This document shows, one piece after another, positions 12,901 to 27,900 of a DNA stretch of 64,000 bases. Made by a program: the position numbers and the translations under genes. Origin of the DNA: Ypsolopha sequella (lineage: Eukaryota > Arthropoda > Insecta > Lepidoptera > Ypsolophidae); NCBI GenBank assembly GCA_934047225.1, contig OW203986.1:11411221-11475220 (forward strand), written 5' to 3'. The notes beneath the pieces are model-generated. The model did not search any database and was not told the DNA's origin. It worked only from the letters and a program-made list of their open reading frames with translations. How positions within the stretch are numbered: position 1 is the stretch's first letter; each line of letters starts with the position of its first letter.

Positions 12901-15900
12901 CGGGCGTAAAAGCAATAAAATACTCGGTTACGTTTCGTAATCGTCCTCGTAATTTATTCCTTTGCGCCCTTGTAGCATAAACTACTATTAAAAATGCATA
13001 TTTATAAAATACTAAATAGATATCAAGTTGAAACTGATACCTCCTACAGAAGTCTACGGCCCCATGGTGCTGTAATAAAAACCAGGCTTCTAACTTGATA
13101 CGAAAAAAGTTATTACACTTACATAATCAATTTCATACAAATTTATGACACTCGCAAGGGAATCAAAACCTGTAGGGCACTTCCATTTGACTTAGAAACT
13201 TGAAATTTCGTTTACAGATATTAGATTATATATGTGTATTACATTTATTTAATTATTTAAGAAGTTATAATAGCCCAACTTAATTAGACCATTTAGATAT
13301 ATAGGGTTCAATAGACCGTAAGTATTAAGTTAAAATGGTCATGGTAACTGCAAGTGGAAAAACTTTGGATCAAATTCGGGGGCAGAAGATGTATTCCAAT
13401 ATTTTTTTATTTTATTTGATTTAATTTATGAAGTGGTTCTTCCCGACCGATTTATCTTGGCCTACTTCTCATAGGGATAAATTATTGCATTTATTATTGA
13501 AATACCAGCCTATATCTCAAATCATCCACGAACAAAAATGAGGCTACCGTTGAAATAGAAATAAAAATAATACTTATTTATGTAATGTAGGTATATCAGA
13601 TACACTTATTACAGGTCGGTTCTAATGTAATATAATTAAATAATCTATGTCTATAGGTAATAGTTTTATATAATAAATAATAATACGGGAAAATATACAA
13701 GGAAATAATAATGGTTAGGTTTACTTAAATTTAATAAAAAAATACACTTGAATAAAATAAAAAATATAGGACTAAGGACTAAATAATATTATAAATATAT
13801 GCAATACATATAATAAATATATGCCTAAATCTGCCCATTTGATTAGTCTTGCAAGAAGAAGGGCAAGAGACTTAGCAAGATCACGTATTTTTTTTTCATA
13901 AAATTTGTTGCAAACAACTAAATGTAAAAAGTAAGCATATATGTACTTTAATTGAATAAAGAGATAAAAAATACAAGACAGGAAAAAATTATGTCATGAG
14001 GGCAAAAAAAATATAATGCCTTTGTCTACCTGTCTCATGATAGTCCATCTGCTTTTACAGGCATTTCATCTATTACCTAATTGGACTCGACAGACGCAGG
14101 ATAACCGTTCTTAAATGTTACCTATAGATATGTACTTGAATCGTACCAAGTTTCATCCCAACAGAAATAAGTGCAAGGTTGAATTGAACCGTACTAAACG
14201 CGAGATGACAGCCAGCCGGATCCCCTGAGGTGACTGACGCGAAACTGGGGGCCAAAGAGTATGTACATTATATTATTTGAGCTGGGGGCCGGCCTGCTCT
14301 GTAAAAGTAAAAGTTTAAATTGTTTATGGGTATCTATAGGTATCTATTGGTCGCTTGGTGCCCATTACGGTCCGGGTCTTAACATACAAAGATGAATAAT
14401 CATCTACCCATCCCCACACTTATATTTAAAAACCTACCTACTGAATGAATACATTACATATACACTTTCTTTTTATTTTTTTTTGTCTTTGATTTCATTT
14501 GTCTGTCAATCATCTACTCCATTTTATGACATTTGTAACTTATTATCTTTATTTTACCTAATTCCACTAACGCCGACATCAAAAGTCGAAATATATCTGG
14601 AAGTAATTATTGTGATAATGTTTTTTTATAGATATATATAGTTTAAACTATAGGTATACAGGATATTAAAAATCAGGGGTGCAATTAGTAATTAATTAGT
14701 CAACCTTTCAAAATGAAATGATCTCTTACTTTAATTATAATTATTAACCTGTACGAACATTGTATGTCATTAATATTGTAATCTGTTTACCGCAGTGTAG
14801 GCAACCCTACAGTTTTAACTGTAGTTTTACAGTTTTTTGGAAATCTTCTCAGTTTTTATTTTAGGCCTCCAAATCTACAGAAATCTACAGTTTTTTATTA
14901 AAGATGCTAGCGCTATATATTTTATTCGCTGCATATAGGTACTTTGCAGATGAAATCAGAAATGATTATTTTTTTAGAAATCAATGCGACAAATGGACAT
15001 CAACAGTAATAAGCCAGATTCCAAAAAAAAATGGTACTTACTTACTGAAAATTAAGTAGATTTACAAATTCAAAATGAGATTTAAGCTGAAAATGTTGTG
15101 AAAACCGGAAATAGCACTACAACCTCGTAATCAATCAGAAACAGATTCTTATATAAAATATATTTTTGTTTTGTTTATAATCCTTCTCCATATGCTTTTA
15201 ACATTATTACTGTTAAAAAATACAAAATAAGTAAAGCTGTAGATTTCACGTTTTTGAAATTCATATTTACAGTTTTCTACAGTTTTTTTTTAGCTTGTTT
15301 GCAGTTTTTCTCTAGAATAGGGTTGGCAACACTGGTTTACCGGCACCCATGGTACAGACTCACCATGGTCTAGTCTGGGAGCCTCTGGATACTGCTTTCA
15401 AAATGTAAACTGTTTTATAATTGAAATAAAAATATTTTTCATATTATTTTCAACACCTTACTACACAGTACTACAGCATTATGTAGCTTATAACAATAAA
15501 GGGAATTGTGTAAGAAAATAGTATTGATTTGACAGCTTAAAACGTACGGTTTCAATTTGTCAACGTTTTGTGTCAACCAAATTAGCCAGTTTGACAATAA
15601 TTGTCTAATCGTACGTTTTACGTCGTACGTTTCTTACACAGGTATGAACATGTTTTTATATAAGTTAAAAGTAACGAATCCTATTTGTATTTTATTCCCT
15701 AGAAAAACCGTAATCAAATAGTAGCCTAAAGCTGATTTTAGTTGTTTCAGTGATTTTAGATGACGTTCCTAAACGCCTGGGTAAATGTAAAATTTGACTG
15801 TCAAAGTGAATTTTACATTTCTGACAAGGTTTATGAACGACTTCGAGCTGTTCGTTTTCACTCGAGTGATTCTGGAACGGGTGACAGTTAATTTTTACCT

Positions 15901-18900
15901 TTACCCCGGCCAGAGAATATAAAGTATTACTACCCCCGGCGTTTAGGAACGCTACCCTAATTGTAATATTTTCGCGATGGTTGAGATATTTGTGAAGCAC
16001 ACGTTGTGGAGGAGCCAAGACTAATTAGATGCAAATCTGAAGAATTTATCCTTATTAACAATGCTTCTAATAAAGAATGAACCCATAGGCTGTGCGATGC
16101 TACGCGCTGCCTCCTGTCCAGTACCATGCCACGCGTAGCTTTGTATCTGTTAGATGGATCCGAGCCACGATCTGGACTGCGATCTATTATAAGTAATTAT
16201 TCCTCGACGAACCACGGCACGGCAGTAAATAATGCACATCGTGTCGAAGTGTCATGTCTGTCGTACGAAGCACTAAACAGTCCGGTGATAGAGACTACGC
16301 TCTACAAAGCCCAAGATAGCCGAAGTGCATTATTTTCTTTCGGGTACTTAAGGGTATGGGTGACCCGAGATAGAGCACCAAGTAGAACTGAAGTCTATGA
16401 CGTTTCATTATTGTCTAAAATACCGCGCTCTGAGCCGAGGCTGTTATGTTATGACGACCTAAATATCACGCGCGCTCGATAAACTGCGTTTTCATTAAAT
16501 AACTCTGCTTCTGGTTGAAATAAAAACACGATTTGTTCAAACTAGCTAAATATCAAAGAAACAACCAACTAAATCGTGAAATCGATACTCGAGAGAAAAT
16601 CAATATAAAGTCTAAAATAAGTAAAACAGAAATTTACATAATAAATTTTTTAGTTTTTTAGTTTTAGTGATGTCAAAACTAAATTTTCTCGATTGCAAAA
16701 TAGTCCTAAAGTGTTAGGAACAGAAGCTAAATTACTTAGAAAAAATTCAAGTTATAAAACTAAAATTAAAGCCTTTAGAATCGGCTATACTATAGGAATA
16801 AACTTACGTGGTCTGTTCAAACTTACTTCAAAAACGTTAGGAGAACATAGGCGTATTTTAATAACTGTGGGTTTCCTGATTATTGCAACAAAATCATCCA
16901 AAGTCTGTCATTTCATTTCTATTTTATCTCATCTTCACGCGTCGCAAACATCGCAAAGCGTCGCATTTCTTTATTTGCTCACCCTTAATTTGTTGTGGTT
17001 AGATCGCTGACTGACGGCTGCGATAGATGATGAGATGACGCATGTCAATTGGAAGCTTTATCATATTCTGAGAACTCTGTTCTTTTGGTGATTTGATTAA
17101 TGCAGGCAGGGAAATGAAATGAAATATATTTATTTATATAATGTAGGTATAACATACACTTATTACAGGTCGGTTTTAATGTAATATAAGTACATAATTA
17201 AATAATCTATGTGTATAGGTAATAGTTTTATGTAATAAATAATTATATGGGGAAATACACAGGGAAATAATAAAGGTTGGGTTTATTTAAATTTAATAAA
17301 AAAAACACACTTGAATAAAATAAAAATATAGGAATAAGGAATAAATAATACTATACATACATACACCGTGTAATGATGACCTGCTCAGAAAATGAAACCA
17401 CGTATAGGGGATGTTATGAGGGTTCTTTGTACTAAATTTCATTTCGACATTCCTATTAATACATCTACAAATTAATAATTAATTTAGTTTCGCTCACAAG
17501 TGCAACGTACTAACCACGTTTTTTTAACAGGCTTAAAAAATGCGATGTTGCCGCTTCGTGCAGGTTACTGTCATGTAGATTACTGGAAGGGAAGGTGCAC
17601 ACTTGGAACACGATTTATTTTGTTCGAGAAAACAAATTTCTGTAAACAGAAATATTTTCTCGAAATTGTTTTTTTATGGCTTTGTAGAGGTATTCCCTAC
17701 ATGTGGTTTCATTTTCTGAGCAGGTCATCGTATATGCAATACATATAATAAATATATGCCTAATTCCGCCCATTCGATTAGTCTTGCAAAGAAGGAGGGC
17801 AAGAAACTTAGCAAGATTGTGTCTTTTTTTTCATAAAGATACAACAACAAAGATAAAAAGTAAGCCTATACTTTAATAGAATAAAGAGATAAACAAACTA
17901 GCAGGACCATTGATATCATGTAGTATTAATACTTTATGTATGGTAAATAAATATGAGTCATTTGTATAGGACTTATTTCGTCAATACTGGAGTTTGAATG
18001 AGGATGTGTGTGTGTAAATTATCTGCCGTCGCTATTATGTATTTATGTAAAAGCCATCCTCTTTGTTTTAAGCATTATATCAGTTATGTAGTATTTAAAT
18101 ACAAATAAATGAGTGAAACCATTGTTTTCTTTTTTACAGATTTGTATACCGACACTGAAACGGAAGATGAAGTCAAGTTGCGGATGCAAGAAAATTTGGA
18201 CCGCGAGTCTTCACGTGCCGGTAAGTTAATTCATTCCTCGTGCGTTGAAAGATCATTATGATTCATATATCATATATGAGCAAATGAACTCATGCGACGG
18301 TAACCATATGCGAGGCGATCCCTTGAGACGCGTAGCTTGGTATTATACTTCTCGTACACCGTAGTATACATCACAAAGCGATTAAAACATATTTTTGTCA
18401 CGTCAGTAGCTTAGCGCAAAGCGCATAACTTAACTTTGTTTTTCTTGTTTAGAAATTTAAAATTGAAAAGCATTTTGATCTGTGCCATTCGACGCCAATA
18501 GTTCAGTATTAGTGAAGTTTATAAATGTCAAACAAAAGGAACAGTACTAAAAGGTGCCTCCCTGGCAAAATATGATCAAATCTTGATTCAAAAATGTTTA
18601 TATGATATTCACATCCGTTTTATCTCGGTTTTTATTTTGGTGTGTGGCAGTTAACACCAATAGTTCAGTATGAGTGAGTTTTATAAAGCATGAGTTTGAA
18701 ATTTAATGCACAATTTTAGTCGTGATCTGGTCCAAACAAAGTTAAAACAGCATTTTAAGTTAGTTTTGAGAAGATCATGACTATAAACCTCCTTTACACT
18801 GAACTATTGTCGTCAAATGGTACAGATCAATAAGCTTTTCAATTTTAAATTTCTAAACAAGAAAAACAAAGTTAAGTTATGCACTTTGCGCTAAGCTACT

Positions 18901-21900
18901 GACGTTTAACCTTAATCTGAACGCATTTTTTTCCTACATATTGATTGTGTCTGGGGCGTGTGGCTTGCCCGACGCACATGGCGCAGGCGTCTGTTGTGGA
19001 ATCGTGTACAAAAATATTCATTTGACAGCTCAAAACGTATGGTTTTAATTTTATTGTCATTGCTTAGTCGAATGGCCGATTGACAATTGAAACCGTACGT
19101 TTTAGGCTGTCAAATGAATGCGGTTTTTTTACACTGGCCATTCTAATGCCACAAGCAGGGATATTACAAGCTAAACCATAGAGAAAATTAAAGCCAGACG
19201 CCCGAATGCGACTGCGCTCGGATCCGCATATCCAGGGGAGGTTCTATGATCTCAGGACTAAAACGTTGCAAGGGATAAAAAATAATTCCAAATTGTTGTT
19301 ATTGAGCCAATAACTATTGGAGCGTTTTAAAAATAGGCTACATACCCGAGAACACCTCATCGGTTTTTATTGTTACCTCCTGTATGATAAATTCTTACAA
19401 TAAAATGAAACAATTATCTTAAATTGGTTTTACCGGAAAAATAAAAATGACTGCAAAGGGAAAGCAACGAAAAATTGTAGATTCTGCTATATTCAAAAAT
19501 TCCTAAACATTAGGTAGAGTATCGGTAGAGTATAATAAATAACCAAGAATAACACAAAAATGTAGGTGCAAGCAAATTTACATTTTCCTTTTGTGTGGGG
19601 GTGGGGGGACATTCCTTCTCAGATCGAGTTATCAGACTTCTGAGTCGGTCTAAAGCATCTGCTTGGGGCAAAGTGTTTAAACTGTGGTAGTGGTATAGTC
19701 TCCATTCAGTCATTCACCGTATACTTATGGGAGTACTAACTACGCCGGCGTAAAGGTGATAATCGTACAATAGCTATAGATATTTGTGTTACAAGGGGCC
19801 CGAGTAATATTTTGTAGCTGAGGATTCGATTACATAGCGAGGAATTCAATATAGGCTGCCCGAGAACAAAATATCTTGGCCCCGAGTGATACCCCCCTAT
19901 TTTTCATCACTACCTAAAAAAAAAACTACGAGTACCTGGTATTTTGTGGTAATAATTGTTGCGCCACGTGTTTTCACGAGTTAATATATCACTGTCACTA
20001 CTCGAACTCATTATTATTATTAGCAATAACTAAGCGAAGACAAGCGTGAAGAGAAAAAAGAAATGAAAAGAAAGAAAATACACCGTTTTTTTTCGGTGCG
20101 CTTTCCCGCCAATTAATAATAACTATTTATTTTAAATTATAACATGTGTTATCTATAAAATTGCACACCTGTTAGACATTTTAGGATCTATTTTACAAAA
20201 TAAAATCTTACTTCATCAACCTCTCTATAGACCAAGTATTGAATTATTAAGTGAAAACCTGTTATTGGCCTTGCTTGTCTATGAACTATTGTGATATCTC
20301 ATCATGTAATCGCTGTTGGTTTTCTGAATAAACGATAAAATTAAAATTAATAATTAAAGCCTAACTGGCCAGTAACTTCTTCATAAATTATGCGTTCGAC
20401 CTCTTTGGTTAAATGACGCTGATCTATCAGAAGCACGAACGCGGACCAATCAAAAGAGAGAAAGCGCAAAATCCAATGGGAATAAAATTGTCTTTGGCTT
20501 CCGCTATCCTCTAAAGCAAATTGTCGTTTTTCGAATAGGTCAGATGAAAAAAGTTATATTTTAGCGCCTGGACGCTCGGGCAGTTTGGTAAAAAAGAGGA
20601 ATCCCTCTTTTCAATCTTCACGTTTATGCAGAAAATAATTTTTTTGCAGCGCAAGCCAAAATGCGTAGGTAATATTATTTATAGCTACAGGGCTTGCCAG
20701 CATTTCTAGCTTCTTGTCACAAGAAACTCTTGTTTGGACACCAGCCACATTTAGCTGGATCACAAATTATGACGTTGACAATTTTTGGCCACTTATCCAC
20801 CACATATTATATAGTTATGTATTCATGTATTTTGATGTAAACAATGGAAACTCGTCCAAGAAATATTTTGTAGATTAGGATCTGCTTGTTGCAAACTTGC
20901 AATGAACAAAATATAGTTATTTAGAAAACGGTAATCTTCATGTACATAAAAAGTGTACTTAAATAAGAGTTATAAACAGCTTATATAAAAGCATCCTTTT
21001 GGTCCGATTCATATCATTAAAATTGCCATATCTTTACGAATAAAAAAACATTCCACAATTATTTAAAAATAATATACATATATTATCTTCTGTGATCGTG
21101 AATTACAAAAAAGTCTCAGAGAAACAACTTGAAACCTCGCATCCCTACGTCACGACAACGCAATCTCCTACTTCGCATGGACCGAAATGGTCCATTTCGA
21201 GATATACCTATATGCAGAGAAGACCACTTTTTTTTCTAAGCAATCACACATCACAATCAGTATAATGTCTAAAATTCTCAAGTGACAAGGTCATGGACAA
21301 TTCTTTAAAAAACATAAAAAATAATGGTTAATTTATATACCAAAATAATGAAAACTATGTCCTAAAATGGCGTATATTCTGTGAAAAAAAAATCTTTTAA
21401 AAATTTACCTATGGGAATTATGATAGTGTCTTTGAAGAATTTTGTTACTAATTTGGTCATCAGACAAAATGTAAATATTGAATAAATGGTGTTTGCATGG
21501 CCTTTTAGGTTTTTGATTCAACCACCATTCTTAGCCCCAACGACATTGGTACAGAATCTCATTGCTTAGCTCACATCAACACTGTAGGATTTCATTTCAT
21601 TTTATAATTGAAATATTATTGATTAATTTATAATCGAAGTAGGATTTCATTTCATTTTATATTGAAATTGCTTTTTTCTCGTTATTTTATGGGGCGGCAA
21701 ACCTTACAGGCCCAAGGCGCTAAATCTTTAAATATGTGAGACCCTGATAAAGTCGTAAAAGCATTCAAATCTGCCAGTTTGAGGACCAGGATTGTTTTAT
21801 TGCAAATGTAAAAGTGCGTTGATTTTAATGGACAATATTTTGAAGATCAAAATCCAATTGACTATACTTGGTTTTCCTATTCTGAGCCATTTGGTGTGCC

Positions 21901-24900
21901 CCCCGTAATTGAATTTATAAGCAGTATATTATTTAGATTATGTTTATTTTTGCGAAATCCATCGCTATGAATACTCTAAATATTATTAGAGTGCATTACA
22001 AACTAGATGGCGCAATTGGTAGAGCGCTTGTCTTGATAACAAGAGGTCGCAGGTTCGAATCCTGGCCCGGGGAATTTTTCTTTGGGTTTGTTTCTGATTG
22101 ATCTTTTCTAGTTTGTAATGCACTCTAATAATATTTAGAGTATATTATTTCAATATTTGTTTTGCACCTTCCGTCATCATCACAAATTACTATCATGCTT
22201 CTCTACATGTAGCGTGCGTGACGTATTGCTGACGAAGAATTAATTAGGCTAAGGCATTACTTCCGATTTATTCAAATTTATCATTTAATGACTTGAAAGT
22301 TGATACGTATGAAATATCCGCTAAGTAGTAATAGTGATATCTTATCTTTTATCAGAACGTGTTATCAGATTCCTTCAGTTTGCAAATTCGCGGATTTTTA
22401 TCATCAGAAGCACTCATATCGCTGTACACACATCTGCTGAAGATATGAATCACTTCATGTTTTCAAATATACAAGAATGTCTTATTTGTATGAGGTTATC
22501 CCAAAGTTGATGTTTGTAAGGAATGCACTTCGGAAGCCACATTCACAATTGGCGTCCAGCCAACAGTCCCCATCAACCTGTTCCTGGCTTGATGAGCTCG
22601 GTGTGGCTATTTCAGCTTCATATTTATGAACATCGTAATGCGAACAGAAGACCTTTTAGTTTCCGAGTCCAATTTGCATATTGATACAGCTTGTGATTAA
22701 GTTACAAGTTTCCAGAGCAAGAAGTACAGAACTGATGTTTTACCATACACAATATTGTCAATATACTGTGTAGGAAAGAGTCGCAGTAATAATGAATAGC
22801 AATTTATTTGGTCAAGTGGTACACGGCTGCTTGGGCTGACTCACGGTGCGAATAATATTGCCACATCTGGTGTGTTTTGGTCGTTGATATTTGTACAAGA
22901 ATTACGAACAAAGAATGACGTCATTTTAACTCGATATAACGTAACTCGAATAAATATGGAGGTTTATTAAGTGTGTTTACTAGGAAAATATAGGCCTCGA
23001 ACAGTGCTGCACTTTAGTACTAAATAATATCATTGACCTCGATTATTGCGAAAATGCAGTGTATGATGGATTACCTATAATGCGGGAAGTTCAAGCATTC
23101 ATTGCAGTTCCGTCAATAGTTTACTACAAAGCCAATTTTTTTCTGTAAGAAAATTTCTTTAGGCTCATTAAGCCATTTTTGGCAGGGGAATATCTTATAG
23201 GTTCGCGTCACCGCCATGCTTTCACTTCTGTCGGCAGTCCCCATGACTGCCTGTTTTTTTTCCATATTTGTTACTGTTTTTTTTATTTTATCGAATGGCT
23301 AATTCCAATTTGTTTTCTTGGAAATCGTTTGGTATTTCTAGCTGTAGTATGATTGGTAATTTTATCTGAATAAGTAAGATGTACTTGTGGTATATATTAC
23401 CAATAAAACTTTTTGGGCAGTTACTCAAATACAAACTAATAAGTATGCACGTATCTATATCTGTATTCTCCCTTGATTCATTATCATGGAATTAATCGTC
23501 GAAACGGTTGAAACCGTTTGGCAGGCAGTGTTGGCAACAAATCATATTTACGTCCCAACTTCTAAAGCCATCTCGTGTGCTCTTTTTTTGCAGAGTATAT
23601 TTGTGGTGACTGAACAGAATTCGCACGCAAATAACTGAAGGTCGGAATTTCTTCATATAATGAGAGAAGGATCCCCCATCTCTCACGGATAAAATTTGAT
23701 ATGCAACATTCATGAATATGAACTTTCTTGATTGCTTGGTTTTATTTGTCATTTCCTTTGGTATGATTTCGTAGGGAATGTTTAGATTTTATATAATTTA
23801 TTCTAATTTTATGTATGTATATTGTAATATATGTAGGTACAAAAGTCGTAGTGTGACTACTTGTGGTGACTGGAATATGCTGATGATGTATTCATTATCT
23901 TTCTAACATCATTGTCCTTATTGTTTGTACAAATACAAAATAAATGACGTCTTACATTACGTTCTTTTGAATGGATTTATAACTATTATAATATGACACT
24001 GAGTACTTGTGTTGTATCAATATTTTGTGCGATGTGTGATCGAATGACTAATATTTCCATCGAATTATTGGCACTTTTGTAAATTTATTTTTAACAAACA
24101 AATTAAGTTTCCAATAGAAGGAATTTCGAAAATGGTGATTGTTGTGTTATATTGGGCGCGGCTCGTCTCGGTCGCTAGCTAGTCACAGTGGCCAGGCCAG
24201 GCTAGTCGATGACCTGGTTGCGAGGGAAGCCCGCTGAAGGGGACGGGGGGAAGCGGTTTGTCTGCCCGCGCCCGCGCCGTGTGTTCAGTCCCCATTGTCC
24301 CTTCTCTTCTCGCATTGTCTTCCACAGGGAGCAAAAGATTAACCGTCCACAGGCACAGCCACAGGTATGATACTTTTAATGGCTTTGAGTGAAAAAAATA
24401 TCCGATCAACAAAACTTCTTAGAATTTGTGACTGTTCAGCAGAACATTTTTTTTTTGTTGGTAGGCCGCGCGTGCCGCCAAGACGGGTTTCCCGCCCACG
24501 CGACTTCGTGGCGCCCGATCCGTGTCGACCCGACTCACTTGTTTGAACTGACTGAGTACTTATTGTCGGATAGAGTGTGTGTGCGAAGCACTGATTAACT
24601 CACATAAATGAGTAGTAATAATAATGAGAGACATCTGAATGTCGTAAATAACGCTCTCGCTATAATATAGTCAACCTTCAGCTTCAGTGTAGTTGACTTA
24701 CTAAATAACAGAGGTACTAGATAACATAATAAAGCATCATCCACTACCTACGTTGTATCCGAATTCAAACTAACTGAAACTTTTCGGAATTGTAGAGTCA
24801 ACAAAGTAGAGCAATAAAAGAGGAGACCGAATGCTTGTTAGTATGGAAAAAGATTTCGCCCATCGATGGCTCAAGGTCGTGGCGACGACACGCCGACGTC

Positions 24901-27900
24901 GAGTTGGCGAGGAGAGGGAATGGAGTCAAACAACGCAGCGCAACAAGTGCCGTGCGTTGCGGCGGGCGGCGGCGGCAGCGTGGCGCCCGGCCGCGTCCCC
25001 TCTGTCTACATGGAGCACTGTTATCGCTTCTATCGACTACAAATGACACGGCTGCTATTTCTTATTATTTGATAATTAGGCTGAGTATCTATTCCTCACA
25101 TATAATTAAACATTCATAAACAGCTCGGTATCTGCCGGTAGGTTGCTTCCTGGCCGAGTTGACTACTATCGAGCGAAACACAGCTCGTTATCGTCGAAGC
25201 GCGTGCGTCATCACCTCCGAGCTACTGATAAGCGCTTGACTATGAATTATCATTGCAAATAATGTGTTTATACACTCGTGTATAAAGCGAGCGAGCGCGT
25301 CCGTCCACCGAGTTTCTCCAGTGGAAATTTATCGAGCCGCTCACAACATAGATTAAAATTACGACAGGCTTATTCGACTGTGGCGCGTATGACAGAAATT
25401 TAAGATAATGAGGTCTCGTCTCCCAGATAGAGAGTTCAATAGATAAGGTAACATTTAAATGTCGAGTAAACACGCTTAATGAGTCGAGCAAGTGCGAGTT
25501 GCTAATTTTGTTTTGTCATTTCATTAACATATAATGTAGGAAAATGCTAGAAGCTTCTGTGAATTGCAAATGGCGTTCATCCTGTGACCTTTAGGAGAAT
25601 AGAGCATGAAATGTGGAGCGTTGTGTTCCCGGTCGGATGGAGAATGTTAAATGGTCTTGACGACGACGGTAGCGGAGGGCGAGCAGAGCCAATACCCGTT
25701 CTAGTCGAGCGCAACCGTTACGAAATCAGTGCCGCATGGAAATTACACTGCGTCGTCGTTTGCACTAACCAATTGTGATGGGTAATAATTACATAGGTAA
25801 ACTGTTGGCCGTACATAATATCCGGTCATAAGAAGTATATTGTAGTTAGTATGTATGATATTACCGCTCGTAATGTTTTTGCAAGGTTGGCTTGACCTAC
25901 TGTTATACAGAAGGTTCCCATAATACGCAAAAGTAACTGAATAATATAATATCTCATTCTATATAAACGCAAAAGGGCAACACGAAAGCTTTAATCAGTA
26001 TCGCAATGTAAATTCAACTCCATACGTATACAAAACATTCTGCAGGTATAAATAGATTACGAAGAACGAACGATCCGGTTGCGGTGAAGGAGGGAGATAG
26101 ATAAAACACGACATGAATCACTACTCTCCGCGAGCGTTGAGGGTACGCGGGGCGAGGCGCGGCGCGGTGGGGCGGGAGAGAACGTACGTACTGGCGACGA
26201 CGACGACAAACAGTTGGAACAGCACTCTGGCGAAGGTAGCACTTGCTGTCCTCTGAACGCGTTCAAACCGCGGAATCGTGATGACAAAATTTACACAGAA
26301 TAATAACTTATCAACACTCCTATTATAATTTGCGAAAAAGAAAGTCTTATCGAGCTTCCGGGGTGCGAGTGAGACGCGTATACAGTTAATACAGGTGCGA
26401 GTGTGTGGTGTGTGGACCGCGTAGCGCAGTTATTAATGATGGTGATTCACTGGCGCGCGGGTGAAATGCAACCTATTGGATTTGTTGACTATTGTTCTGG
26501 CAGCGCTAACAAATGACAAAATTGGAGGTCCCTATAATGGTAGACTGATTTCATGTTAATTGCCTTGGTAAGTTTATAATCTTAGTTCAGTAAAGGTGCA
26601 TTCATTCAGTATCAAATTCATAAGTGAAAGTATGCAATGATAGCTACAAAACAATTTTATTATTTGTTTATTTTATTACACTAATAAGCCCGGGTGCTCA
26701 TTAGCTTATTAGAAAATATTGAGTAACTTGATTGATGAATGTGGAAGAAGCGTGTCAGGATCGTAGCATATCTGTCTACAGGTACAGTATCTGACTACCC
26801 CTGTGGGAGTCAGGCGTGGGTAATACCTATGTATATGTACACATGTTTCATATTGTTTTCAGTATGGGGTTGTAATTAAAGGACAGGTAGAATAATTTTA
26901 AGAAAAGGAAGAGGAGCACAGCTGTCAGAATATGTCACAAAACAACTGAATAAAAATTAGAGACACAGACAAAAGTTAGATAAAAATAAAAGAATTCCTT
27001 ATGTATCCGAATATGGAAGCTGTACACAAGTTATTTGTTTGTAAATATTCTTAATTATTTAGCTACATTTTTAAATCTACCAGCGGATCAATGGATTCAC
27101 AGAATTATTTGTATAGGGTAATAGTGTCATACCGATATTATTATGATGCCTTTCACAATTGTCAAGTAAGACAATCTAACATACTCATAAATGACGAGAT
27201 TGGACGTGAATTGTTTATATTAAAATGTAGATAAGATGTCACTAAGGCGACCTACGTTACTGACTAGATGATAGTAGCTAGCTACCAAATTTATCAGCTT
27301 ATCACCGTAACATATTTTCGACATATAGTCCCTGCGATTCCCTGTCAGTTCCGCGAAACGAAACAGTTATTATGCGTTGATAGAAATACATTCTTGACTT
27401 TATAAATGGATATAGCGATACGTAGAGGGACGTGTCAAGTAAGTCCATGTCCATCAGTCAGGCGTTAATCGGTGCCGGAGTGAAGCCACTTGGTGCTAGC
27501 TAGGCAGGCGGGTGGCCGACAGAGGCGTCGTCACACGGCCGCCTGGCGTGGCGCCAGGCCGGCGGGCGGCGGCCCGGTCGACGGGATTCCTTTGTCTCAT
27601 TACAACACCAATACACTATACCCTCACATCGGTTTATATACTGGAACAAATATGCAACAATATCAAAACATAATTAATTTATTATAAAATAACTTCTCTG
27701 ATGATGTTAAGAGCAATCTAAAAAAAATTAAGCAGCGAGTATAGTAGCTGTATAGTGTAATAAAACAAATAACACATTTCACAGAAAAACGTGATGGGTG
27801 ATAGATTTTAGCATAAAAAAAAGAGCTACGTATACAGGATGAACACGAACGTAGGCCTCGGCTGTGTGCGTGCAGTAACGCTTATTTTTATTTACCCACT

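Noticed and set aside
16126..16482. 118-codon + strand open frame
   Set aside because: It runs straight through a diverged MITE copy (16209-16348), whose sister at 35836 is non-coding.
22008..22073. Functional tRNA gene
   Set aside because: The 5' acceptor strand does not pair with the 3' strand, the base after the putative anticodon is T, and the D and anticodon stems compete for one base.
24798..25119. Several overlapping short frames on both strands
   Set aside because: GC-rich islet by-products in multiple frames; no homology recognised.
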